Below are positions 22,384-34,568 of a stretch of 64,000 nt of DNA, piece by piece; the first letter of the stretch is position 1; every line of letters starts with the position of its first letter. Location: the NCBI GenBank assembly GCA_004009845.1, contig RMBW01000033.1, positions 62,001-126,000 on the forward strand, read 5' to 3'. The notes under the pieces were generated by a model, which was not told the origin of the DNA, made no database searches, and saw only the letters and a list, made by a program, of their open reading frames with translations. This stretch comes from Davidsoniella eucalypti (taxonomy: Eukaryota; Ascomycota; Sordariomycetes; Microascales; Ceratocystidaceae). The translations under genes were made by a program, and so were the position numbers.

Positions 22384-25300
22384 GGCGATATATCGATATA
22401 CGTCTAATGTTATATTGTATTGAACGATCTGTAAAGATCAACTACAATGATGAGATACAACATCTACTAAGATCATAGACCAACAAAGGCGTAGATCATC
22501 AAGTGACTCAAAAGCATATTCGGACCTTTCCCCGACGATTTTAATGGATACCCACCATTATCTTAGTCAATTCCGGAATCTAATTGTTCCATGGCCAAGC
22601 ATCTTCCGCCAGCTTTCATTAAGCGCATGAGGTTACTGTTACGAAGTCTTTCATGTTTCTGTAGTGATCATAAGTCATAATCTCGATAATCATTAAACCA
22701 TCGATTTCGATTGCATTGATATACATGATCTTGAGAAAATTGGCAAATTGTAATTCTCAAGTCAGAGCCTGGGAGGGATGATGCTTACCTTGTTGAATGG
22801 AGCTGTCTATGAGGGAGTGTATAAATGATATCTTGCAGCCCCGTTTTGACTACAGACAATGACCCTGAAAAAGAACGAACCAAAATGATGGAATTAACTT
22901 ACCCGTATTTTACCAGCCTTTTGGTCGATTTCTGGTGTCATATTACCAGTTATACATAGTTTTTTGGGGTTTTTTTTTTAATTCATTTATCTTATGGAGC
23001 TATGTTATACATAGTTAACTACATGCAATATATGCAGTTATCTAGAAACACGGAAACTGTCTTCTCGGCCTCTTTCCATGTCGCCCCGCGTCACTACTCA
23101 CCAGTGCGCCTCGTTCTTTTTCGCTGTGTTCAGTCCTATATTTTTTTTCAATCAGCAGTTCTAGCGAGCCGTGTTACGGTACAAACAGCTAGTTTCTACA
23201 GTACATACATATACATGCATATATAGGTGCGTCGCATGCATTTTGCATATGCATGTTCTACAGGCAATACAATGGCTCGCTCTGCATGATTTTATTAGAC
23301 CTTTCTATGCTTCTATTGGCGCAATCAAGCAAGCTGTATATAAAGATGTACCCTCTTTCATTCTCTTCCTCCTGTTCTTTTGGTTTTTGCCTTTCGGTTA
23401 TTTATAGAGGTAACCTTACTTCGTTGAGCTTCTTCATACATGTGTATGTACTCACCAGAACTCTGTGTAGAGAGGAGAAGCAGGTAATATCAGCAGAGGA
23501 ATAAGTATATCTGCCAACTTCTCCATAAATGTCCTATGTCGATGGCAAATATGACACTTTCTACTCGACTGCCAATGAAGCTATGGAAGACCCTATATTA
23601 TATTCAAATCCTAGCTAAAACAAAAGAAAAAGAAGACGGGAGACAATAGAAGAAAGAAAAACATAAAAGAAAAAGTTACGCGCCTTTGCCTCCCTATGAC
23701 GGGTTGACGCTGATATGCATGCATTTATTGTTATTCCTTTCTTGTATATTATCTGTATATACATATGTATTAACTCGACTGCGCCTTTTTACTTACTTGG
23801 TCTTTGCGCCGTTTTACTACCATCTGACAAAATAATTATACAACTATGCACAATCTTTCACTGTGTTCACATTCTTTGTCTACATAGTATGTTGTTTTAC
23901 GTTTCGTTTTTCTAAAAAAGTATATATATAAACAAGTAGAATACCGATCCATTAGCTACACAATCTCAACGTCAACAAACTGTATATATGCCATCAAGAT
24001 TCACCCTTTTCTCTGCTTCAAATGATGAACTCAAATTCATCATCATTTACAAAATAATTGCTTGATTATAACTTATCAAAAATACAGGCTCTCTACTAAG
24101 CTCTAGGATTACGTATCTTTGCTTCATACCGCTTCTTCTCTGTAACCCCAACATTGCCGCTTTCCTGCAAGTCGTTATACCCAAACTATTGAAAAAATAT
24201 TATTTATGTATTATTTACAAAAAAAATACGAATTATGAGTTGTGCTGTAACCCTAACAACTATCGGTACAAAACGCCACAAATAACCCTGCATCCCAGGT
24301 CGCGTCTTGAACTGTTGTTTTTTTTATTTATATTTTTCTTTCCTTTGATTAAAACAGGGTCGTTCGTCTGTCTAACCGTATTTGGCAGTTGTAAACAATC
24401 ATCTCTCTTCTTTTGAAATGAGGAAGATTTTAGAATAGAATGAAAAGCTAAATAGGAAAAGAGACCTTATTCGTGTCAATTGAAATCAAGTAAATCATTA
24501 CAGCTGAAAAAAAAAACCAAAACAACTAGTTCCTTGAAGATTAGTATTAGTTTGACTGGAACGAGAAAAAAAATCAACAACAAGAACAGAGAAATAAAAA
24601 CACTGGTAATCTCGGTTCATGGTTCCTGCTTTTTCTTTGCCCTGTCAAGTAAACAAAAAGTATCGGAAATTAAATTAATATACACAGTACATACATGTAT
24701 ATCTGTATATGCTTTTTCTGGCTGGCTGGCATGTCGTCAGCCCAGGAAAATTGTCGATACCGATAATCAATATACATTGGTACAATCCCTCAAGATAACT
24801 TTAAAATAATTCAAGTTTTGGAATTTTGATTCAGTTTTACAAGTTTTTGTTTGATAGTATTGACGCTGCTCGTGACTAAGATAATAAGGAATAAACAGTA
24901 AAAAAAAGTTAAAAAAACATACATCAAGATATATAGCCAATATATGAGAAAGCAAAGATAAGCTCCCCGTAGAAAGTAAAAAAAAAAAAACCATAGGGTA
25001 AGAAAATGAAGCGGCGGAGATAATACCTGCGTGGCACAAAGATATCCGAGGAGCAGAAAAAAGCAAACTGGAAGCTAGAAATCTTACACAAAGATAGGAA
25101 AAAAAAACAAGGCAAATAGCAAGATGAAAAAAAAGAACACCAAAAACTGCAATAAACCCGTAAGATATCCCAATACATATACACCATATACAACGTGAAG
25201 AAAGAAAAAAAAAAACAATCGCATTTCCCAGATGCTTATTCTGCGTACCTGTAACGCTCCATCTTATCTCTACCGCTTACTTTCTCCTTTCCTCCCCTCC

Positions 25301-25689
25301 CTCTAGTCTCGACTTTCAGATATATATAGATGGCTTTGATAGATAGTTAACAATAAAAAAAGGATAAGATGACGTATATGTTCCCGCCTCGTGCGCCTCC
25401 AACAAGAGGACACAGGCATATGTAACTAAGCACATGGCGGCATGGCAAGCTTCTTCAGCCTGTGCCCTCGTGTCGTGAGCGATGCTGACCTTCGTCCGAA
25501 CCCTCTTCTAAACCAGAAAAGAGCCGCCCATTCGTAAAATAAAATAATTCACGGTATTAAACCGTGTTCTTCACCCGACTATATCACACATATGTAGACA
25601 GATCGAAACTCCTGCCTCCCACGCACACCATTTATTGTACAATAGCCAACTTTGACCATGTACGGAAAGAGTAGAATGATGGAGAGGGC
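22384..25689. other. Intergenic region, AT-rich, no gene recognised
   Basis: Holds the upstream region of the THI20-like gene at its left and the 3' region of the Mpv17-type gene at its right. In between are AT-rich tracts and short open frames without domains. No tRNA or other RNA gene could be folded by eye. Confidence 0.5.
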
Positions 25690-26770
25690 TTAGTAAGGCG
25701 GCTGAGGTCCCATACTCGAGCCCATGTGGCCATGAGGAGGGTGGTGGGGACCTAGGTGGGTGTGAGAAGGAGCGTATTCGTCACCCGACATGACTGGGCG
25801 CATAGGAGGAGGGCCGCCGCTAACGACCGACGAACCACCGCGACCGCCTTCGCCGAAGTGCTTCTTGCGTAGAGCTGCAAGACGCTTCTTCTTGGTAGTG
25901 GTGTTGATGTAGGTGCCAATGATAAAGGCAACAAGATTAAAGAAGGGAACCCAGAGGTTCTCGGGAAGGAACTGCTGAGCAAAGGCCAAGCAGATGGGTG
26001 AGGTGAGCCAGCTGATCTTCATGACCTTCCAGAAACCAACCTTGACGGTGGCACGAACGTGGTGGAAGGTCTTGGCTCCAGCAATCAGAGCCATGGCAAC
26101 AAGATACACACTGTTTTGAATGGGAGCAATCTATATATTGAAGATATATTGGTAAGTTTATGGACGTCGAATATTGAATAGGTCAATGGGATTTTGGTGG
26201 TACTTACAACAGTGTTACTGATGATAATTTGCCACACTTTGGATCGTAGGCTAACGCTGCCACGGAACAGACGCTGAAGCAGCCACATCATGAAATGACC
26301 CAGAGGGGCACTAATGAGAGCACCGTAGAATGCCATCTTCGGGATACGAGAAGTGAAGTAGTGACCATGCTTGTTACGGTCCTTGGCAAGCCACGAGGCG
26401 ATGACCTCCTGCAAACCAGCAAGAGTACCGGCTGTGAACATCTTTGTTCTTAGAGGGTTATCCTCGAGTTGTTTGAAGTAAGTCTGTGATAATTGTATTG
26501 GATATTAGTGCTACTCTTGATTAATGGTGTAGTGTAGAGTAGTGGTGTTAGACTTACAGAAAGATAGCCCTTGGAGCCTGCGTTGGCGGCACCGCCAGTC
26601 AGGGCGGTACCGAAAGCATCGGCAACCTTGTGCTTTCCCCGCGTACCGGGTAGCGGGCCGCCCGGCGGTAGGAGAGCATTGGTGACCTTGTCGGAGACAT
26701 TAGTGACCTTGTCGGAGACCTTTTCGGTGATTTTGGCAACGGCCGTCTCAGTTTCCACTCTGATGGACAT
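25690..26770 (-). CDS. Mpv17/PMP22 family membrane protein, Woronin sorting complex (WSC)-like
   Basis: Three exons on the minus strand, 26770-26558, 26483-26208 and 26130-25690, giving 309 residues. The central part (about 72-265) has the four hydrophobic segments of the Mpv17/PMP22 family and its C-terminal signature: WLTSPICLAFAQQFLPENLW, then a VPFFNLVAFIIGTYINT segment and basic KKKR. The N-terminus is a charged extension (KVSDKVTNVSDKV). The tail is rich in Gly, Pro and His. Family members sit in peroxisomal or mitochondrial inner membranes. In Neurospora a PMP22-family member of very similar size, WSC, organises the Woronin-body assembly HEX on the peroxisome membrane; the extended N- and C-termini here fit that type better than short Mpv17 or Sym1. 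Family membership is clear, the WSC assignment is an inference. Confidence 0.85.
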
Positions 26771-29700
26771 GGCGAAGAATGTGGCCGGGGCCGAATATCA
26801 AATTCGAAGGAAATAAGGCACTGGAATGGAAGACTCGGTAGAAGTAACGAGCAATGAACTAGTAGAAAGCCTATGGGGGATTATAGACTGGAATTTACAG
26901 ATAGACTCCCTTAAAAAGAGGGTTAATTGTTAGTAAGGTTCGGATTGTTGGGAACAATGCAATCGCGCAACAAGGCGATTGTGTGAGTAAATCCGAAGCT
27001 ACGCGCAGAGATCCAGCAGCGGTAGCAACAGCAGCGCCAGCAGCGTTTAGCAGACAAAAAGAGTAGCCAATGGTAGAAGAAGAAGCAGCAGCAGTAGCAT
27101 ACACGTCGTAAAAGCGTGTTTTTAGTGGCGATTTGTTTTTGTCGTTCTCTGCAGAGTTGAAAACTGTGATTCCCGGTGTGATTTGATTTGCGGACAAGGA
27201 ATCAATGGCGAGTGAGTTGGTGTCTTTCAAGATTTGAAATACGAGGCGGTTCGGCGAGCTGCACGAAAGAGCCAATGGCACACTGGTAACAGGATCGATA
27301 AGATAGAGGATAACTGGCAGGCTGGAAGGTCGAGACAAGCACCAAAGTAACGAAGTATAGCTATGCTTCGGAATATAGAAAAATCAAGTCTAGCAAAAGG
27401 AAGGCGAGAGAGTTGGCGATCGCGACAGTGTTGACTAGTAGCAGAACAGAGTAGACAGGCAATTTTGCGCAAACAGGTGTGTTGTGGTTCTCGGTAAAAA
27501 CGAAATGAGGATGAGAACGTGGAATGACTCCAGGTACGAGCGACGGGGGTAGTGCTGAGTTGGGTTTAGACTGAGCGATTCTCTCTCTCTATCTCTCTCT
27601 TGTTTCTAGTGGCCAGGGGGGAGGGAAGAGGCAGGGCAGGGCAGGGCCGTCGGAGAGGAGGCTGGGGGAGACGAGACCAGCCAGACCAAGCAAAGCAAAA
27701 AACCAAGGGCGACGCAACGATGAGAAACACCAAGGTAGCAGCAACGCCAGAATGAGCTCTATCAGTGTTGCATTGACCAGCGGGACGAAATAAGGGCCAG
27801 AAGAGACTGTAGAGAAGGCGATCGAAGATGAATGGATGGCTGTCTGGCTGGCAGTGTAACGAATGCAATATATGGCTCTGGTGAAGACGAGGCCGCTGAA
27901 TTGATTGAATTACTGCAGCAGCGCATGGGCGCGTCTTTTCTCATTTCTTTTGTTGAAAGACTGGAAGGATTCCTGACTGCTATTGACTAGCTTGCTATTA
28001 TTGAAACCACAGCGTAGAATATGAGAGAAAAGCTTGTGTTGCTGATGTCGCTTTGTGTGAGGGCTCAATTGATCGTGTGCCTGAAGGCGGGCGGGATGAC
28101 TGTTGGATCTGCTATAAAGTCTGCAAAGGTAGCGCTGAATGCGCAAGAATGGGTCTGGTAGCTGGATCCTGGGGTCTGACTGTGTCTTGTTTACTGCTAG
28201 CTAAGCAGTAAGCAAGTACATACTAATAGCTTGTAGCTTGCAAGCTACGCCCCCCAGAGCTACTAGCTTTAGAGAGCTTTGGGTGTTTGAAGGGTTTGAA
28301 GGGCGCCGAAGCAGAAGCTGGGGGCACTACCCAGTTTGCGGCGGTGTCTAGACCTGGACATGGAAACGGGCTGACTTCTTTTGTTTTCGTTTTTGAATTG
28401 CTGGCTGGCTGACTGCTACTGCTATAAATTGATCGTAGAGACTGGAATGGAGCTACTGCTTCTGCTGCTGTTCTCTGCAGAAAAAAGGTGTCAAATTAAT
28501 TAAGTGAATACATACAAGATTAGAGCTACTGTTGCGTTATGCGCAAAGGTAGGTGGGCGGAATCGGTTCTGGTGGATGGAGAAAAAGAGAGAAAGCTGGT
28601 TGTATTGATTGATGTTGTAAACAACAACAAACTTGGCGACGACTAAGAGGACGGCGACGTAGATTTATTTCCTATATTCTAATGAGAAAAAGAGAAACGA
28701 ACGCCTGCCTCGAATAGGCTGTTCGTTTTGTTTGGGATCGCCGGGATTTGGTGAATAAGGTATAAATATAAACGAGATATGAAGGTGACAATAAATTCGG
28801 CGGAAGAAACAAGAAGAAAACAGAAAAACAAAAAAGAAAGATGAAAAAAGAAGAAACGAAAATCAGAGGGTTGGGTTAGCACCACTAATAATGCAATGCA
28901 ATAATAATGCTGTTAATCAATTTGGTTACTGCCGCTTTTTCTCTCTTTTTTTGCTGCGAGCTCTTGAAAAATGTCAACAATGCATAAAATGATATTTGAG
29001 TGCTCACGGAAGGAGCTCTAGTAGTAAAAAACACCGCAGCCAGTAGTTACCGCAGTTGCTGATTGCTTGCTGCATACAAGCGACTACATATTTGCATAGA
29101 ACCAGAAGCTGCCATCCTGGTTAATTCTGTTTCTGTAACACTAGCATTTCCTTCTCTTTTCTGGCCTTGAATGCCAGCAGGGTAATATTAAAGAGATCTA
29201 GGCCAGGCCAGGCTGCACATAGTCTCTGCAGCAGGGCTTGCTTGCTGTTCTGCTGTTTATATAGTATACATATATGTAAATATATGCCCAATGCCCATGT
29301 TCGTGTTCTCGCCTGTTCCCTCAGACAACTTGAGATCTAGCCTGTCTAGCCTGTCCAGCCTGGGCCTCTTGCGACGAAACGAAGTCGCGACTTTGGACCG
29401 TGCCGCAAGACGTGAGGTGGTCGGAAATCATGACTAGGATTATTCGTCGTTTGATTGGCTAGAAGCCTCCAGGTGCTGTTTTCCTGTTATCGTGTCAGCG
29501 CCACACGCGATCTATTTACATCCTGCAGCATAGCAACGGGGTGTGGCGTTGGGATCTTTCCTGTTCTTTATGGCCTGGCTTGCAATTCGTTTTGTGCCAT
29601 GACGACTTGGCGAACGCGTGTTAATTTTTATTTTGGTGTGTACCAAATTTGAAATTTGAGCTAGTGATTGGCAAAAACGCGCTTCTTGTATCACGTGATG

Positions 29701-31442
29701 AAACACAGATAGCCTTTGGTGGAAAGGCTGAAACACGCTCGTGGCCAGCGCCGTAGAGGACCAAGCAGAGCGTTGTTTTGCCACCTAGAGTGAACCAATC
29801 TGTATGTCACAAAGATGTGTGTGATCTATGAGAAATTCAATCTAATCCTCACCAAGAACGGGGGTTTCCAGCGAGCAAGCGGGGTACAGTTGGCTAGCTG
29901 GCTTATGTCAAGCCCATTTATTTCTCCTGCGTTTCTTTTTTTTTGGTCAGTCTTAAGATCGTGGACTGCCAGATCTAAATTAAGTTGATATACTCAGATC
30001 GAAGCGATGTGCTTGACCAACGGGGTCCCATAGCAGAACCAGGGCCTCCATGGAGCCAACCATACAAATGCCCATTCTGGTGGTTAGCAGCAATAACTAG
30101 GAACAACTAGGTAGGTAGTCAGACAGGTTGTTAATTCAGCCTTGTAAGCCAAGGTGAAAGCGAGAGAAGGAGAGGTAGAATGTGAACTGAAGCTGACAGG
30201 GCACGCCAATGACAAAGGCATCCACGGGTTGAAAAGAAACTCGTCACTCGCTGTGTCAGGGAGGGCTTGTCTGCAAAGTACATACATATATATAGTCGAC
30301 AAAGTGCTTTATCGTGTTGACACTCCATCATTTTCTTGATTGTCTTCCCTGCATTTACACCGGTCAATACCTGGGACCGGTGATATATAAAGATAAGCCC
30401 GAATCTCCGTAACAGTACGAGTTGCCGTATGAAGTCGCCCGCCCCTCCAGTTCAATTTGTGGACTCTGTCCCGATAACGCAAGCATTCCGACGCGTTCAT
30501 CTACACCTACTTATACTCTTTTTGTCTGGATTACTTTTAGCGCTACTGCAGCACTTACAGATATGTAGATAAGAAAGCAATAGTAATCGAGACTGACTAC
30601 GGATAATAAAAAGTTTTCATGGCCTCGTGACAGCCGGAGCAATGTTCCCGATGTCCCGTTACACTCTGAATTAGCCGGCGTCTGGCAAGTCCAAGCCAAT
30701 AGTAGACGGACACCACACTCTTGCGAAGGAGTGCCTGTGTGGTAAGCACTTCTCTATCTCGGTACTTTGATATCTTGACTAATTGTTGGCTATCAATACT
30801 GCCGTATATTGGCTAGCGCACAATCCATCGGTGAAAGACAAGAGAGGGCGTAGAATGTATATATCAGTATACAGATAGCCTCTCGGTTCACTGTGGCCCG
30901 ACACGTACTAGATCAGGAACCAAGCCTAGAAAACTACTCTCTCTACCAATTTCCACTCCTCCCTATGGTCTCGATAGTAGCCCTGGCAATAAAAAACAAT
31001 CTTTAGTGCGGAATTTCCGCATCGGGGCATCGATGGTAGTCTAGTTCAGTATATCTATACTGTATGTATATACCCTAACCCTAGATGTGACGATGCACGC
31101 ACACGGAGTATCGTTGACTATCGGTCGACAGTCCTGCGTGTTGCAGAAATTGCCGAAGGAAGATGTGTTTCCTTATTTGTGACAATGTTGGGTGGGAGTC
31201 TCGTTCCGTCCACGTCGACTAACACATCACATATCATGCCTTATCTCTCGGAATTGCAGAGCGTGTATAAAGTAGAGGTAGGCCCCAATGAAGTCGGTGT
31301 GCTTTTCCGCTCAAGTGCCATAGAGTAGTATCTGACTGGTCCTATCTGTCTTTTGATTACTCCATATTTGTTTTATACTTTCTATCTTACATTATATACC
31401 ACACTGCTGATATCACTACTTATTTTATACACGATACCTGCC
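26771..31442. other. Intergenic region without a recognised gene
   Basis: The left part (26.8-28.6 kb) is the upstream region of the Mpv17-type gene, with CT-rich stretches on the minus strand around 27.5-27.7 kb. The remainder carries short open frames without domains. The last 200 bases before 31443 contain a TATAA at 31266 and form the promoter of the sugar transporter. Confidence 0.5.
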
Positions 31443-33062
31443 ATGGCTACGGCCAGCTCTATACTAGCCAAAGTTGGCTTGAAGCCACTGCCGTACAACA
31501 TCACAATGTGTATTCTGTGCGCTCTCGTCGTGTCTCTATTTGGGTATGAGATGCAGTCTTGTTGATACCGATTCATCATCCACGCTAACTTCCACTAGAT
31601 TTGATACTGGCACTATTGGCTCTGTCACCGCCATGCCCGAGTTTACCAAGCTCATGGGAGAGATGTCTTCCAGCGTACACGGTGCTGTTGTTTCCTGTGC
31701 CCTTCTCACTGGAGCATTCTCTGCCTTCATTGCTGGCGTTCTGGCCGATAAATACGGCCGCACTAAGGTCATGGGCATCGGCGCCTGCATCGACGGCATC
31801 GGCGTAGCTATCGAATGTGGCGCACCCAACCTTACCGTTTTTGTTATTGGCCGTCTGATCAAGGGTGCTGGAAGTGGCTTATATCTAAGCACTGTCTACG
31901 TGCAAGTATCCGAGATGGCACCTGCCCGTATCCGTGGCTTCATGACGTCGCTGCCACAGTTTGTCATTGTCGTTGGCCTGGTCACTGGCTTCTTCTTTTG
32001 CTACGGGACGTCGTACATTGAGGGATCGACACTCTCGTGGCGTCTGCCCCTAGGCTTTGGATCTCTCATTGCGTTCATCTTCTGTAGTCTGATGACGTTT
32101 GTCGTACCTTCGCCTCGATGGCTCCTGTCACACGGAAAGATCGCTCAGGCCGAGGCTGTCATGGCCACTCTGGAGTTCGAGGAGTATGAAAAGGCTGAGA
32201 TGCTAGAGCAGTTCTTGGATGTCAAGGAAGGCCCTATTAAGACCTCGATCAAGGAAGAGTTAAAGAACTTGCTGCATGATTGGCGTCTATCATTCCAGCC
32301 ACCATATCGCGAACCTACCGTCTTCGGCTGTTTCCTTATGGGCATGCAGTCGTTCAGTGGCATCGACGGAATCTTTTACTACTCGCCAACCATCTTCAAG
32401 CGGGCCGGTCTCGGGTCTGACGACATGACGTTCCTGGCGTCGGCGCTGACATCTGTCGTGATCTTGCTAGCTACGATCCCCGGAACTATCTGGGCCGACT
32501 CATGGGGCCGCCGTACAGCCTCGATTCTTGGCGGCTTGGCGCAGACTATCACCATGTTCGTCATTGGCATATTGTATGCAGCTGGCGGTGTACATGAAGA
32601 TCGTGGTGGCGGTAGATGGACCGTAATTGTTTTCATCTACTTGTTCGCCTTCGTCTTTAGCGTAGGCTGGGCCATGGCGTTCCGTACATATCTAGTTGAA
32701 AGTCTCCCACGTAAGACTCGTGCCGGGTCTTCATCATTAGCTCAAAGTACAGCTTGGGTAAGTCCATTTGCCTATCACCATAAATCACAGTTGACAGATG
32801 GTTTCTAACTCTAATGAACTTCCAGACAACCAACTTTCTCGTAGCCTTGACTACACCAATGCTCCTTTCAGCAGCGTCGTATGCTGCATGGTTCTTCTTT
32901 GGAGTCTTGACACTCCTAACGACCATCATTATTGCCATGTTTATGGCAGAGACTCGTGGCAAGAGTCTGGAGGCCATCGAAAAAGAGTATATGGAGAGGG
33001 CAAGTCACCCACGTGACTGGAAGAAGCTTTTGAGTTTCTGGAAGCCGAGTACATGGTGGTGA
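31443..33062 (+). CDS. MFS sugar transporter (hexose/polyol type)
   Basis: Three exons, 31443-31543, 31599-32757 and 32826-33062, giving 498 residues. It belongs to the sugar porter family of the major facilitator superfamily in the plasma membrane. Visible signatures are GFDTGTIGS in helix 1, ADKYGRTKVMG between helices 2 and 3, GRLIKGAGSG, the PSPRWLL motif at the end of helix 6, SFSGIDGIFYYSPTIF in helix 7, WADSWGRRTAS between helices 8 and 9, and AETRGKSLEAIEKEY after helix 12. About twelve hydrophobic segments are present. The substrate cannot be read from the sequence. The ATG at 31443 is chosen because it gives the usual short cytosolic N-terminus; an in-frame ATG at 31353 would add 30 hydrophobic residues. 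The first intron is only 55 bases, with a GTATGA donor. Confidence 0.92.
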
Positions 33063-33432
33063 TGTGGCAAAAATAAATACATAAATAGAGGTAGTGGGAT
33101 ATATGTTCCACATAAAGTTGCATAATATAAAAAGTGTAGCATATTGGTTGATTTTCTAGAGTTTCAATCTTTTTTGTTTAGTGTTAGGTACTCGACTTTA
33201 CCCAATATCACGTAGGTTTCGAAACATACACTATGGTCAAGGTCATGGATATAGTTATTATCATCAATGGGACTGTGAGCTTGTATTCACTCGAAGAAGG
33301 TATTAAATTTGAAAGACCAGAAAAAGAAGCTAACTATAAGTAAGGAATGAAACTGGCCTCGAGCCGGGGAAAAGAATGAGTGAAGAAGGATATAAGTTCA
33401 AAAGAGTCAAAGGCGTTTGTCTTTCAAAGCGT

Positions 33433-33920
33433 CTAGCCCTTGTAAGCCTTGGTAGCGTCGCAAGAGCCTCTGGACTTGTCACAGCCCTTGTAAGCCTGGC
33501 ACTGAGTGCCTTAGAAGCAGTTGTTCGAGTAAGAAGCCTTGTAGAAGAGTTAGTCTAAGGGACCACAAAGCTGAAGAGAGATAGGTGACTTACCGCATCG
33601 CTCAGGTTGGTGTTGATGCCAATCAGTTCGCCACCATCAATAGCCGTTTCCATATGGACAGAGCGAGCGCAGTTGTTGACGCAGTTGCTGCACGAGCGGT
33701 AGACCTTGCTGTAGTCGTTGGCGTAGAAGTTTAAGACATTCACGTGACCACAGCCGTTGTGTTGGATAACCTTGCCGGCTGCCTTGAGGGCATCGCCGCC
33801 ATTGATGGTGATGGCATCGTAACCTGAGCGAGACAGCGTCTTGGCAGACATCGACAAACCAAACGCCTCCTTTTGGTCAGCACCAATGATCCTCGAGCGC
33901 GAAGACAGTGTCCTTCCGGC
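33433..33920 (-). pseudogene. Pectate lyase (polysaccharide lyase family 3) remnant
   Basis: Reading leftwards from an intron acceptor at 33921 (TACTAAC branch site just before it), the frame shows family PL3 features: TLSS...RIIGADQKE, then GDALKAAGKVIQHNG, VLNFYANDYSKVYRSCSNC and ELIGINTNLSDA. Between these, the segment that should contain the W-x-x-VC-x-DA signature is only present in another frame (VWFVDVCQDAVS), so two compensating shifts have scrambled it. After a possible intron (33593-33555) the Cys-rich end CQAYKGCDKSRG is in yet another frame, behind an in-frame TAA at 33513-33511. The N-terminal half with the signal peptide was not found. PL3 enzymes cleave pectate in plant cell walls; this copy appears dead. 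Intact function with unusual splicing is unlikely but not excluded. Confidence 0.7.
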
Positions 33921-34568
33921 CTATTCAACGACGACAAGTTAGTATCATGAGATGGAAAGAATATAGATGGACGGAGTTGTCCCACTAAAAGATAGCCAGC
34001 TTTTAGGGCTTTCCACTGCCATAGTTCTAGAAACGTACGCAGAAATACGTTGATAACGAAAAGAGTTCCACAGAATAAGATGGATTCCGCTGTCAAACAC
34101 AGGAGAGAAAATTGCCCGGCAAGGTGGTTGTGGTTTCTTATAAGGCAATAGAAGTACATGGTACAGTTAGGGTTAATAAAAAATAGTCTTAACCGCCATG
34201 AAGTCTTATCACGACTAAAGGTTGTAGCTTCGTACTAGATTTGGCTGGTCATGGTAATTGTCAAATATAAATTCTGTAACTGCGTAGAAGAAAGTGTCCT
34301 AAACTAATCGCTGGTTGCCGCTTTTGCTGTTAGTGTTTATCACTAGGCTATTGCAGGGGGCAAGAACCATATTGGAGTTTAGCAAGACATAAACAAACAT
34401 CGAAATAAAAAGTTGTCAGCTAAATTTTACGAACTCTATTTTAGATTCAAGCTTATGATTTGGTATCGCTGTATCGTCATTTTCGATATCATATCTTTTA
34501 TCGCTCGTCTTATCCTCGACCCTCCTGATTCATCGACCAGCCTCGTATATGAATCCCGATTCGGTGCC
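33921..34568. other. Intergenic region between pectate lyase remnant and unknown gene
   Basis: Where the 5' half of the pectate lyase gene would be expected, I find no matching protein. The right part is the upstream region of the plus-strand gene at 34569; the frame is open back to an ATG at 34413. Confidence 0.5.

Noticed and set aside
22100..22990. A thiamine pyrophosphate riboswitch in the first intron or leader of the THI20-like gene
   Set aside because: The conserved riboswitch core segments were not seen, and in fungi it is best known from other thiamine genes.
23780..23830. A U5 snRNA-like gcctttttac loop sequence
   Set aside because: One T too many and no flanking stem or Sm site could be found.
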